Shown here piece by piece: positions 12,501 through 24,500 of a DNA stretch of 64,000 nucleotides. The translations under genes were made by a program, and so were the position numbers. The notes below the pieces were generated by a model, which had not been told where the DNA came from, did no database searches, and was given only the letters and a program-made list of their open reading frames with translations. Source of the DNA: Tridacna crocea (taxonomy: Eukaryota; Mollusca; Bivalvia; Cardiida; Cardiidae); assembly GCA_943736015.1 (NCBI GenBank), contig OX031062.1, forward strand, positions 25,827,462 through 25,891,461, given 5' to 3'. Every line of letters begins with the position of its first letter. The stretch's first letter is position 1.

Positions 12501-15500
12501 ATATACCTGTCAATGTAAGTATGATTTTCAAACTAAAGCCGATGTTATAATATGTGTATTTGAACATTTATCAAATGCTGTTATTGTTCTTGTTGCTTGA
12601 ACACATCACCTCTTATAGAAGACCACTCTTAAATACATTTAGGCAGAATGATGTAAATAACTTTTTCTTTTGCTACAAGTTTTCACATGTATTCAGCATT
12701 GATTTGTGTTAACCCTTTACCAAACAGTCCCTGGTTTTTACGACAGTGAGATAGAAACTTTTTGAAAAGTTTATGGGAAAAGGAGAAAATGTTGGTTACC
12801 AGCATTTTCTCCTTTTCCCAAAATTTTTTCTACCCTTCTGGAAACATATTTTAATTTTTGAGTAACATTTATTTTGTTGTCTGCAAGTGCTTTGAATTTG
12901 GAACAGTCGAAAATTTTGTTGTTTGGTAAAAGGTTAATTATCAAAATTTTGCTAGTATGTTTTCATAGCAATCAGCAATAGGAAATGATATGTACTAATT
13001 AATAAAATTGGTTTAAAATCGGGGTAGTAGACCATGTTTCATTTTAGGATATCTTCCAGTATGAGCACTTTCCATCATTCTCAATGTTACTCATGAGGCT
13101 GTAAAATAGTTATGCCTCATTTTGAGTGACTGAAGAAAAATTGCTCTTCTTTTGTCAGACAATTGTTGGATGGGTCTGTTAATGGCCATGTTTGAAAACC
13201 AACTCTTGTCTATACAGCAAAAAGATACTACTTTGTATATTTTTTCACCATGAAATGAAAATAACCTTTGATGACCTAAAGGTCAAGGTCACATGTAGAT
13301 CATATTTATCAATGTCTATGTCATATTTATCAACAAGGCATTTGAGAGGAAGGCATATATTTGTTGAGGAAATATGTTACTTACCTTTTGTAGCAACTTC
13401 AGTCTGTGCTGATAATCATGGCTGTGAGTTTACCTGTGATGTTATTGATGGTCAGGACACATGTACCTGTGAAAGGGGAAATGAGCTTAATGCAGATGGA
13501 CTCACCTGTTCAGGTAAAGTGTTTGCCACATAAAAATGTGCTATATGATATGGCAGTGCAATGATTATACATTTTACTGGAAACTCAAATTTTGAGTCTT
13601 ATTCATATTGAAAGTGTTCGCAGAGTACAAAGTAAATGTGATTCATATGATGGGGTTCGTCTTTCAAAGAAAGAATATAAAGTTTTGCGGGTGAGGCAAA
13701 AATGCTTGTTGCAACATTTTTTTTTTCAAATTTTCACAGTGTTTTCTTAAGCTGACTTGACTAAGGTTGTTAGAAACATAGGAATATTTGGTAAAGAGTC
13801 TCTCCATTTCAGCCTGAATGATAAATTTTATCTTAAATCACATGATTCCTTTTCCTCTTATCTGTGCCTCATCCTCTTGTCATTACTGTTATATTTAGTT
13901 TATATGATAGAAAAATATCTCTTTCTTACTGCAAAGACTTTGAACAAGGTTCAGATGCCAGGTCCACAGTATTTGTTATTGTTTTCTATGATAGACAACA
14001 GGCATGACATAAATGGGCAAACAATTATTTTCATTGTGATTGTAAAACAAATTCTTACAGATTACATTAATCATTTAAGATAATTGCTATCTAGAAAACT
14101 TATCTGCTAGTCACCCAGTGAACAAAGTTTTGCCAAGTTCCAAAGGTTTGCCAAGCCTATCATGGAATTTTAAACTGGAACTTTGGATGATGAGAAGTTG
14201 ATGCTTTACTCCTACATCACTGCCATCCATAGTATGAATAGGAAACTGTCCAAATCAGTGTGAGAATTAAGAGGAAATTAGATGAATATTTCTTCTTTTT
14301 TTCCTGTTGTAGATATAAATGAGTGCACCACAGATGGAGCCACGCTATGTTTGTCATCAAACAATGTTATATGTAACAACCTACCAGGAAGCTATAGCTG
14401 TGTGTGTACTAATACCAGCCTGTACACACAGGTGGAAGAGGACAGATGTATAGGTTAGCTGTTTTAATACCAATTTCATAATGATCTCTTTCCAAAATGA
14501 CAGTGTTGCATCCAGGACATGCAACTGTGCAAATCTCTCTCTCTCCATACCTTCAGTTTTTCAATTTTCTTGGATGTAAACTCTTGAGGAAACAAAGATA
14601 ATACTCGCCCAACAATATAGCCTGTGTGCAATAAAATCACATTTTGACAATAGAATTACTGTAAACATTCTGATTATTCAATTCAAGCTACATGTATATA
14701 TAAATAACCCCCTTTTCTAACAATACTAATGCACAAATATAGCTTTGGAAATACCTCTTTGAATATAAGAGACCTAAACTGTTTGCCTGTTATCAATCTG
14801 CATTCTATCGAATGTTTATGGCAGATATAATGGGTATCAATTTAATAAGAATATCATCAGGTCCTGGGGTATAAATGTTATTGTGGAATGCCTGGGCTGT
14901 AATTTCAACACATGTGTTGTTAAGCAAATTTGTCAAGCTGTGTTAACTTGTAAAATTTCTATCGCGGGTTGAATTTGAAATATCCGGAAAACTATGGCAC
15001 CTATATGCATGGACTTTTTGAGGAGCAGGACATTTAGTCCATGTAAGCCATATAATGCTCATTCAAATGGAAGGAAGGCAATCTGCATCTTTTGCCGGTG
15101 AAGAGGCAGTGGCATTGTGAAGACAGAAAGACATTTGCTTCTAATTAGTTAACCTGCTACCAATCAACAAAATTTTAGAATGGTCCAGATTGAAAGCACT
15201 TGCAGACAACAAAATAAACGTAACTCAATAAAATGAAATTTGTTTCCAGCAGGGTAGAAAACATGGTGGAAGAAGGAGAAAATGCTGGTTACCAGCATTT
15301 TCTTCTTTTCCCACAATGTTTTCAAAAGACGTCTCTCCCAGGGTCGTAGAACCCAGTGATTGTTCGGTAAGAGGTTAATGTGAGTATCTTTATGGTCAGG
15401 ACTGATGTTTCTTAAAATGTTTGCTACATCAAGGTTATTGAGATATGTTTCATCGGCAGTACCCTCAAACTCACTTTCCCTCCTTTTTGATTCTGTGATG

Positions 15501-18500
15501 GGGATCTCCCTCTCTCTAAGGTCATCCTGGGTGCAACACTGAACGAGTTAAAGAAGTATCTATATTGATAGCATTTCAATGTGAATGTGAAAATGATAGA
15601 ACTTTTCTTTGAAAGGGTGGAAATCATTAAGAGTAGGGGAAAAATGCTGGTAACTGTTTGTTAAGACATGACCCATTTTTTATGACAATATTCTAGACTT
15701 GTCCACATGGACAGCATGTACAGATGAGAAAATAAATGCAGGCAGAGTGAAAAGGATTTGTCTAAGAAATGGTAGAAAATTTAGAAGAAGAGAGAATCCT
15801 GGTCACCATCATTTTTTTTCCTTTTCCCACAGTTTTTCAAAAACCCTCTGTCCCTTGGGTCCTAAAATGTCTGGATAGTTCGGTAAAGTGTTTAAAAGAT
15901 GAAGCCATTTTACTGAATCACACTTTTCAGCTTTAATCCTGATTTTTTTTTTTTATTTTTCAGGTTTTGAAACTTAACCTTAATTTTATTGCTCTTTTCA
16001 GATATAGATGAATGTTTGAATAACTCATGTCAGGCCAATGCTCAATGTCAGAATACAGTTCCGGGTTTTACATGTACATGTTTGTCAGGGTTTACTGACC
16101 TGGATGGTGTTTGCACAGGTAAACAAATTTACTCGTACTGTACTTGTATGACTTAGTGGAGTATGGTACATTGGAAAATGGTTTGGGTATAGGAAAGAAA
16201 TTTTTTAATTAGCAATTGCTTCTTTAACCACGAAATATTTTGTATTAATAAAAAGAATTTGGCCAAACCACTGTAGCTCAGTCAGTAGAGTGCAAGAAGG
16301 TGGGAAGGGGGAGTGCAAGAAGGTGGGGGGGGGGGGGGGCTCCCTGGTTTGATCTATGGTTTGGCCAATTTCTTTCTGAGGATTGATGATAGTCATTGCA
16401 ATAGGATTCATTTCTCTGTCACAGCTAACTATTGCTTCCACATTGGTTTTGTTAGAAAGCAGCCAGTGACTTGGAAAGAATATTGTACAAAGAACTGGTA
16501 TAAGAAAAACTCAAGAAAAGCACGGATAGGTGCACTGGCAGCTGCAATATAATTGAAATAATGTTGAAAACTGCCTTAAACATGTTACAATCAATCAAAC
16601 AAAAATACTTACAATATTTTTATGTGTACGGATTCTCATATTGAACAACATTAACCCTTTGCCACGCAATGATGATTTTTGACAACCCTGTGATAGAAGC
16701 TTTTTGAAAACATTGTGGGAAAAGGAGAAAATGCTGGGAACCAGCATTTTCTCCTTTTCCCTCAATGTTTCCTACTTTTCCCAAATCCAGTCTCAATTTT
16801 TCAGTCACATTTATTCTGTTGTCTGCAAATGCTTTCAATTTGGAACACTCTATAAATTTGTCATTTGGTAGAGAGTTAAAAGGCACCATATTGCCTTGAG
16901 GTTCCATACCAGTTTAAATATGTACCAAATGACAAAATTGAAAACTTGTCCAAAATGAGAGAACTTGCAGACGACAAGGCAAATGTGACTGAAAAATTGC
17001 CAATGTTCTTTGTAAAGATGTAAAACATTGTGGTTACACCCTTTTTCTTCTTATCCCTCAATGTTTTCAAAAGGCCTTTTTCCAAGAAAAGTCAGCATTG
17101 TGTGGTAAAGGGTTAAGTAAAAAACTGAAAATTTTCAGTCAGTAACAAATAAGTCCTGAATATTGCAATGTCTAGGCTGTTATACATGTAACTAAAAGAT
17201 TAAAAGATATTTGTGGTGACTATAATTTCTGAATTCTCAGTCTGTTCTTGATAGTTTTATCCTCACAAGATGTGAACCCAGTCAATTAAGGTTAAACCAT
17301 GAACACAAAAATTTACTTTACATATTGGCATGCAAACATACTAAGGAAATGGCATATATTGCAGTAAAGTGATTTTTCAGGATTATTCACCTTTCAATTC
17401 TTTAAAAGAAAAATTGAGAAGTATTTTTGATAATAATGTTGAAAAGGAGAGAATCTATTTCATGCAGGAGAAAACTTACCTGAACATCCTTGTTATACAT
17501 GTATATACATGTATTAATAATGAACATGAATTAAGGTTTGATGCTTATAAACATGTGAAAACTTTGTTGCAGAAGGAGAAATCGCTGTTTATGAGATTTC
17601 TAAGTTATTCAAAAAAGCATGTAAAGTTGTCCTCAGCTTGTTCAGAGCTCGTTCATAGTTTGCTGTTTCTTTGATAATATAGTGTGTATAATTGTGTATT
17701 ACATAATAATGATTATCATTCGAAGGAAATCATGATAAAACTACTGGACAGTGCTTTTTAAAATTCTTAAAAATGGTTTACAGCCATTTACTAAACCCAA
17801 GTTCCTGCAACCTGAGAAAGAAAGGTCTTAACCCTTTACCACACAATCCCTACTTTTGACGACCCTTAAGCCTTTAGAAAACATTGTGGGAAAAAGAGAA
17901 AATGCTGGTAACCAGCATTTTCTCCTTTTACCACAATGTTTTCTACGCTTCACAAACAAATTTCAAATTTTCAGTCACTTTTATTTTGTCATCTGCAAAT
18001 GCTTTTGATTTAGACTAAAATATTGTCGTTTGGTAATGAGTTAAGATTAATGTCTGGTAAAAAGTTAAAGATTTTTGTTTTAGATATTAATGAATGTGGA
18101 TCTGGGGCACACAACTGCCATGCAACCCTAGCAACATGTACAAACACTGATGGGGCCTACACTTGTGCTTGTAATACAGGCTACAGTGGGAATGGAATTC
18201 AATGTGAAGGTAATATCCTTTTTTGGTCATATGTCTGTCAAATATTTTTGTTGCCTTTTGCCACTCCTTGCTCCTTGTTTACCCTACCTATGATCATGTG
18301 TTATGTATAAAAAAAAATGAAGTGTTAAATATTTAATACAATTTTTGTAACTTGGTGAAAAAGATGTTAATACAAGTGGCTTATAAGGAGATTAGCCCAT
18401 TACTAAACAATCCAGTGTTTTAACTATTCAGAGGAAGGAGGCTTTCGAAAACATTGGTAAAAGAGAAAATGCTGCTTTTTCAGCATTTCTTAATGTTTTT

Positions 18501-21500
18501 AAATAAAATGTTAAGAGCCACATTTAATTTTTTAGCAGAATATATGTCCAATATGGACCAGCTTTAAATCGTGTAATGTGGTATAGACTTAAACAGAGTA
18601 GAATTCTTCTGTACCTAGGAAATGCTTGGCTATCCATGTACCTGTACAGCTTCACATATATATTAACTATCTTGCAAGAATCCAACTTTTTTATTTAGTT
18701 TGAGGTACCATTTTTTATTTGGTTTGAGGTGCCGTAGATGAAAGCAACAGCTTTTGCAATAACACAGATCAAGATTAGAATCCACAGAACATGCAGTCTG
18801 ATCTTGAAACTATACTGCTGTTTATTTAGTCATGGCTATGGGATGAAACTGGATGGATTTAGTTAAATTTCCGCCATGGAAAAAAGTCAATTCGAAACAT
18901 TTAAAAAGTGTTCTAGCAGACATATTGTAATTGTTCATATCAATTTTTTCATGTTCTAAGATTTGAATTTACTGTCAAGCAAATATCACACAGTTGTAGG
19001 TTCTGACATGCTTGCAGTTGCTTTTGGGAAAAAAAAAATTTGGCTAAAGGATAAGTAATTACTTGCTACTAGCAAGGACTGTGATTCCACAATTTTTTTT
19101 ACTATAATCAGTCAAAAAAAAAGAGGTTTGCTTTCTTTCGAAATTAATGTTCTTCTTTCTTTCAATCTCTTTACCATTTTCACCCCTTCCCACCTAACCC
19201 CACCTTTTTGAAGGCTTTATTTAACTTCCAACTGATTACTATTAAAAGCCTTGTCAAATATAAAGATGCATTTCATCAACTGCTTTTTTCTTTACATGTA
19301 TCCATTTACTGAATCCTCTATTGCACAATCTGGAGATGTATTGACCCTGACGGAGAAGGCATTTGAAAACATTTTGGGAAAAGAGAAAATGCTGGTAACC
19401 AGCATCTTCTTTTCCACGATATTTTCAGGCAGAAGACTTTCTCTTTCTTTGAAAGGATAGAAAACATTGTGGGAAAAGGAGAAATGCTGGTAATCAGCAT
19501 CATCTTCTTTTCCACTATATTTTCAGGAAGGAGACTTCGTCTTTCACGGTCGTTTTATTTATAGATTGTTTGGTAAAGGATTAAAATCATTCTAGTTGTC
19601 ACCGTGTTTCAGACATTGATGAGTGTATACAGGGTACAAGTGGCTGTGATGCTATAGGTAGCTGTGTTAACTCTGAAGGTAGCTTCACCTGTACTTGTCC
19701 CAGTGGCTATAACTTGGCTGCCAATGGAAAGAACTGTAATGGTAAGATAATTATGCTTCTAGTAAAATCTGCCACTGAGTTCTTTGACATAAATTGAAAC
19801 TCTACATGGCAGGTTGCTTACAAAAAGTTTATAAATGTTATTGAAATGAAAAGTTTTGACTCTGAAAAGGTAGAAAGCAATGAGGAAAAGGCGAAAATGC
19901 TGGTAGTCAGTATTTTCTCCTTCAACATTTTCAAAAGCTGCCTTCTTGAGGGCATTAAAAGTCAGGACCTCTTGATAAAGGGAAAACAGATTCTTTATTT
20001 TTTAATATTTTGATTGTCAGTGCACATATGCATATCCCCAATTACACTTATATACAGACTATATGATTATTACTATCAGTAATGAATTCCTATGAAATAA
20101 TGGAACCAGAAACAGAAAATCCATGTTTAAACATTGTACATTTGGGTACAGAAAGATTCTTGGCCTTAAGTATAGTGGAAAGTATGTATTTTTGACGCCT
20201 TACTATATTTACAATTTCAACATACTGAAATGGCTTTTCCTGTATATTCTTTTTGATCTTTTTTCAGATATAGATGAATGTGCACTGAATGCAACTCTCT
20301 GTTCTGATATTTGCACCAACACAGACGGTGGATTTGAATGCAGTTGTCAGTCTGGCACTTCACTGGGTGCAGACCAGAGAACTTGTACAGGTAAACTTTA
20401 ACCTTTCACCACATGATCCCAAAATTTAAACAGCCCTGACCGAGATAGCTTTAAAATGTTTGAGGGTAAAGGAGAAAACACTGATAACTCCTTTTTTCCC
20501 CACAATGCTTTCTATTTTTTTCCAGACAACTTTCCCAATTTGACTTAAGTTTTCTGTCTGTAAATGCTCTTAATGTGGACAAGTCTCAAGTTTTGTGATC
20601 TGATAAAGAATTTATTAATCTCTGTAAGTGTAATCTTTTGATTTGCCAAAAACAAATACTTATGACAGTTAATATGGAGGGAAATGACTTTTATGGATTG
20701 TATAGAAGATATGGTAGTTTATGGCAAAAAACCATTGTTCCATTCATTTCTAAAATGTTCACTTAAAGAACATTAAAAAAAAAATCAAGGCTGAGGTTGA
20801 TTATTGTCATAATTCCTTGATACACTTTTGATGATGTTTTGGTAATTGCATACATACAAAAATTCTAAAACAACAACACTGATCATGTATTCTGAATATC
20901 GGGAATCTTTTATATGAGGAGGCAACTTTGCAACTTATGATCTTATGCATTTATTAATCATAGCTTTGCAATCAAGTTTAATGTATTCTCTCAAAATACC
21001 CTCCATTTGACATTATGCATATCTTCAACCTTTAAACCGAGCTTTGGAAACATTTCCATAGTCCACATTTTTTGTATGTTGAAATTACTGACATACAGCA
21101 GATCTCAGGGCATCACATGCAGCTTAAACCAATTTTAGAGGAGGAAACAGAAAAAATAGTCACATGGTGCCAAATCTGGTGAATAGGCTGGATGGTGCGA
21201 TATTCAACATTGTCCTTTTCTGAGAAAGTCACATACAGATAGTGCTTTATGGGAGGACACATTGTCATCCTTGTAGGAAGAGGAGAAAATGCTTAAAACT
21301 GCTATTTCCTCCTTTTGCCTCCACAAGGTCATAGAACATCGGATCGGTTGGTAAAAAATTTAGACTTGGATTTTGCCTTTCAGTTAATAGCGAGTGTGAA
21401 ACTAGCTACCAGAATCAGTGTGATCAGACATGTGCCAAAACTAATGGTACAGATACATGTCTTTGTAGTGAGGGATTTGAGCTGGCATCCAACGGTTTCA

Positions 21501-24500
21501 ATTGTGATGGTAATTATCAGATTCATCTGAACCCTTAAAGCAGTAAATAAACCCTAAGGACTTTTTCAATGTAGAATAAGGCCAAGATAATTATAATTTT
21601 GTGGTTGCTATTTGTCTGTAGTGTTCCAGTAAAGAGGAAGCACAATGTAGTTCAAAGATCTGACCACTCATTTTGTTATGTTTAATCTTGAACTACATTT
21701 GCTGCAAAGGCAACCATAGTTGTGAAAGATGCTGTAAGGTTCAGCTTCATATTGTCATTATTTGATGTATCTTCCACAGATGACTTTTGAAAACATACGG
21801 TAGTTTTCTTTGAATGAGAAATATTTTGATTTAGCAGAAAATTTTTCTTGTATTCTTAAATCATCTGTTTTCTCTTTCAAAAATTTATGTTGTCAGTTGT
21901 CAATTGTATCATAGAAATGATTCTTTAACCCTTTACCACACAGTACAGACTTTTGAAGACCCTGAAAAAGATGCCCTAGAAAACAATTTTTTGGTCACTT
22001 TTATATTGTTGTCTGCAAATGCTTTTGATTTGGACCAGTCTAAAACTTTATCGTTTGGTAAAGAGTTAAGACAAGAAATTAAATGTGACTTCAAAAACTA
22101 GATTTCTTGTGGAAATGTTGGAAAACATTGTGAGGGAAAGATAATTAAATTACTGGTCACCTCAATGTATCCAGAAGCCTTCATAATTTCATTCATTAAA
22201 AAAACAATACAATACATGAACACATGTGAAGGCATTTTGTTTGAAGGAGAAATTGATTGTTACTGCATTGTCTCTTTAAAACCATTATGTTTTCAAATGT
22301 ATTCATAAGCAAACCATTCCACATAAATATCTGCACTGTTCTTTTTATAGATATAAATGAATGTTCTACATCACCACCCTGTGATTCTACCAGAGGAATC
22401 TGTAGCAACACTGTTGGAGGATTTACATGTGCTTGTTCTGATGGCTACACCCTTGGAGAAAATAATGCATGCACAGGTAATCTTAACTCTTTACAACATG
22501 AGAAAGAAGTGAACTTGCCCAAATTTAAGGCATTTGCAAACAGCAATTTTAATGCAGCTCACATAATGCAATTTTCCTTTGATAGAGTTGAAAACATTGT
22601 GGGAAAAGGAGAAAATGCTGGTAACCAGCATTTTCTCCTTTTCCCACAATGTTTTCAAAAGGCTTCTTTCCCAGGTTCGTTAAAAGTGGACAAAAGTGTG
22701 AAAAGGGTAAATTTTATGAGCTGTGCTTCATGAAGACAGTGTAAAGTGCATTTGCAAAAGGTATCAACCTAACTAATCCTTTACAGTCCTTGCAGGATGA
22801 CTTGGATCGAAACTTGCTGATGCTAAATTTTCTGCATATCAAAGGGCATATCAGTTGGCAAGTTTTAGAATTTAGATCAAAATTTGTGAAAATAGTCCCT
22901 GATATCATGTTACTGTCACCTGTGGTTTAGGGTTTATAGCTGGAACAGCACATACATGCATATACACTTATAAATTGTCAGTTCATACAAAATAAGCAAG
23001 GACTGTTGTGTGCAACATCAACAAAATTCATATATCGTGGGCCTGATGCAGAAAGGAGTCAAGTGACATTTTGACCAAAATTGAGTTAAATGCATTTTCT
23101 TGTTTGTTTTAATGGCTACTACAAACCTGCAAAAGACCAGCTCCCTAGGTAGATAAATAAAAAAATTATTGACCAATAACTAAAGGGTACAAGTGATTTT
23201 TATCCAAATCTTGCATGCAGTAAGGAGTCAAGTCCTTTACCAATTATGCAGAAGGGGGTCAAGTGGCAGATGACTCCATTTTGCACAAACGTACACCTGC
23301 AGTCTTACCAATGTTTTATGATTCATTAAGGGTACAAGTGAAGCACTACAATACCAGATATGTGAGATATGATCAGGAATATGGAAGGAATTTCTACCGT
23401 AATCAGTACTTTTGTTATCATTACTTAGACTTTGTTTACACCACCACTCTCAAGTTATGTGACTTTATTTCAGATAAGTATCTCATTTTGATCTGATTTT
23501 AGGCTGATTGTATTCCTACTTATCCCTAGCCTCTATAGCAAGAGCTATTAATTACAGATTGAGATGTTTCAGGGAAGAAATGAAAGGATAAAAGATTAAA
23601 ATTCTTTATCCTATTCAAATGGTTAAGTAAATTGTCATTCAGTGATTTCACTCTGAATATTTTACTACATGTATATAGTCATTCAGATTTTAAACAAATC
23701 ATATCGGTTATTTAAGAAAGGAATTATAATTTTGCTTACATTTTGATTTAATGAAGATGGGGGTTCTAATGGAGAAGTATGCACATTTCTTGATAATACT
23801 TGCAATCTTAATATGTTGTTTATTTGCGCCTTTAAATGACAATAAGTGTAATAATTTGAATACTAATTATAGCCTTGTGTTTCCACCCTGTAAATTACAG
23901 GCGATTGATCATGTGTCGTAAATACAGGCTTGACAAGGCACTGAGGAAAAAGTATCTCAAAAAGTAAGCTACAATTAGAAGGCAAAATGAACTAAAAGCT
24001 CTTGTCAAAAGTTACATCTTGTTAGAACCTAAACAATCAAGGAGTAAGAAGTAGAACAACCTACACTAATGAAAGAGTGTGGTCAATGACAATGATTGAC
24101 AATTGCCATATACACCTTTCTTGCAAGTTATGAACTAAGTGATGAGAATCATTGTAAATGTAATACAGCAAAGACTGAATGTTCTTGATTGATTGATGAT
24201 ATGGTGCTTTTTGCCATTTTTAACATTATTTCGGTTATATCATGAAGGCCAGTGCATGTATCCAGGCTTTCCTGGAGTTTTTTTTACCAGTACGTGGCAC
24301 AATATTCTTTTCAAGCCACTGATGCTTTTCCATACAGCCATCGTGGAAGCAAGAGTCCGCAGTGAGAGAAGATAAATTCTGTCTCAATGACTATCATCAA
24401 TCCTTTGAAGGAAATTGGCTGAACCCGGAATCAAACCAGCTACCTCCTGTTCTCAAGCCATGTTCGATACCCACTGAGCTACCAGGACTCAGCTACAAGT

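Noticed and set aside
16268-16350. Genuine tRNA gene
   Set aside because: Only box A and box B similarity with wrong spacing and no cloverleaf; it heads a SINE body.
17369-17674. 101-codon frame in the exon 14-15 intron
   Set aside because: AT-rich, no homology I recognise, no splice sites in phase with neighbouring exons.
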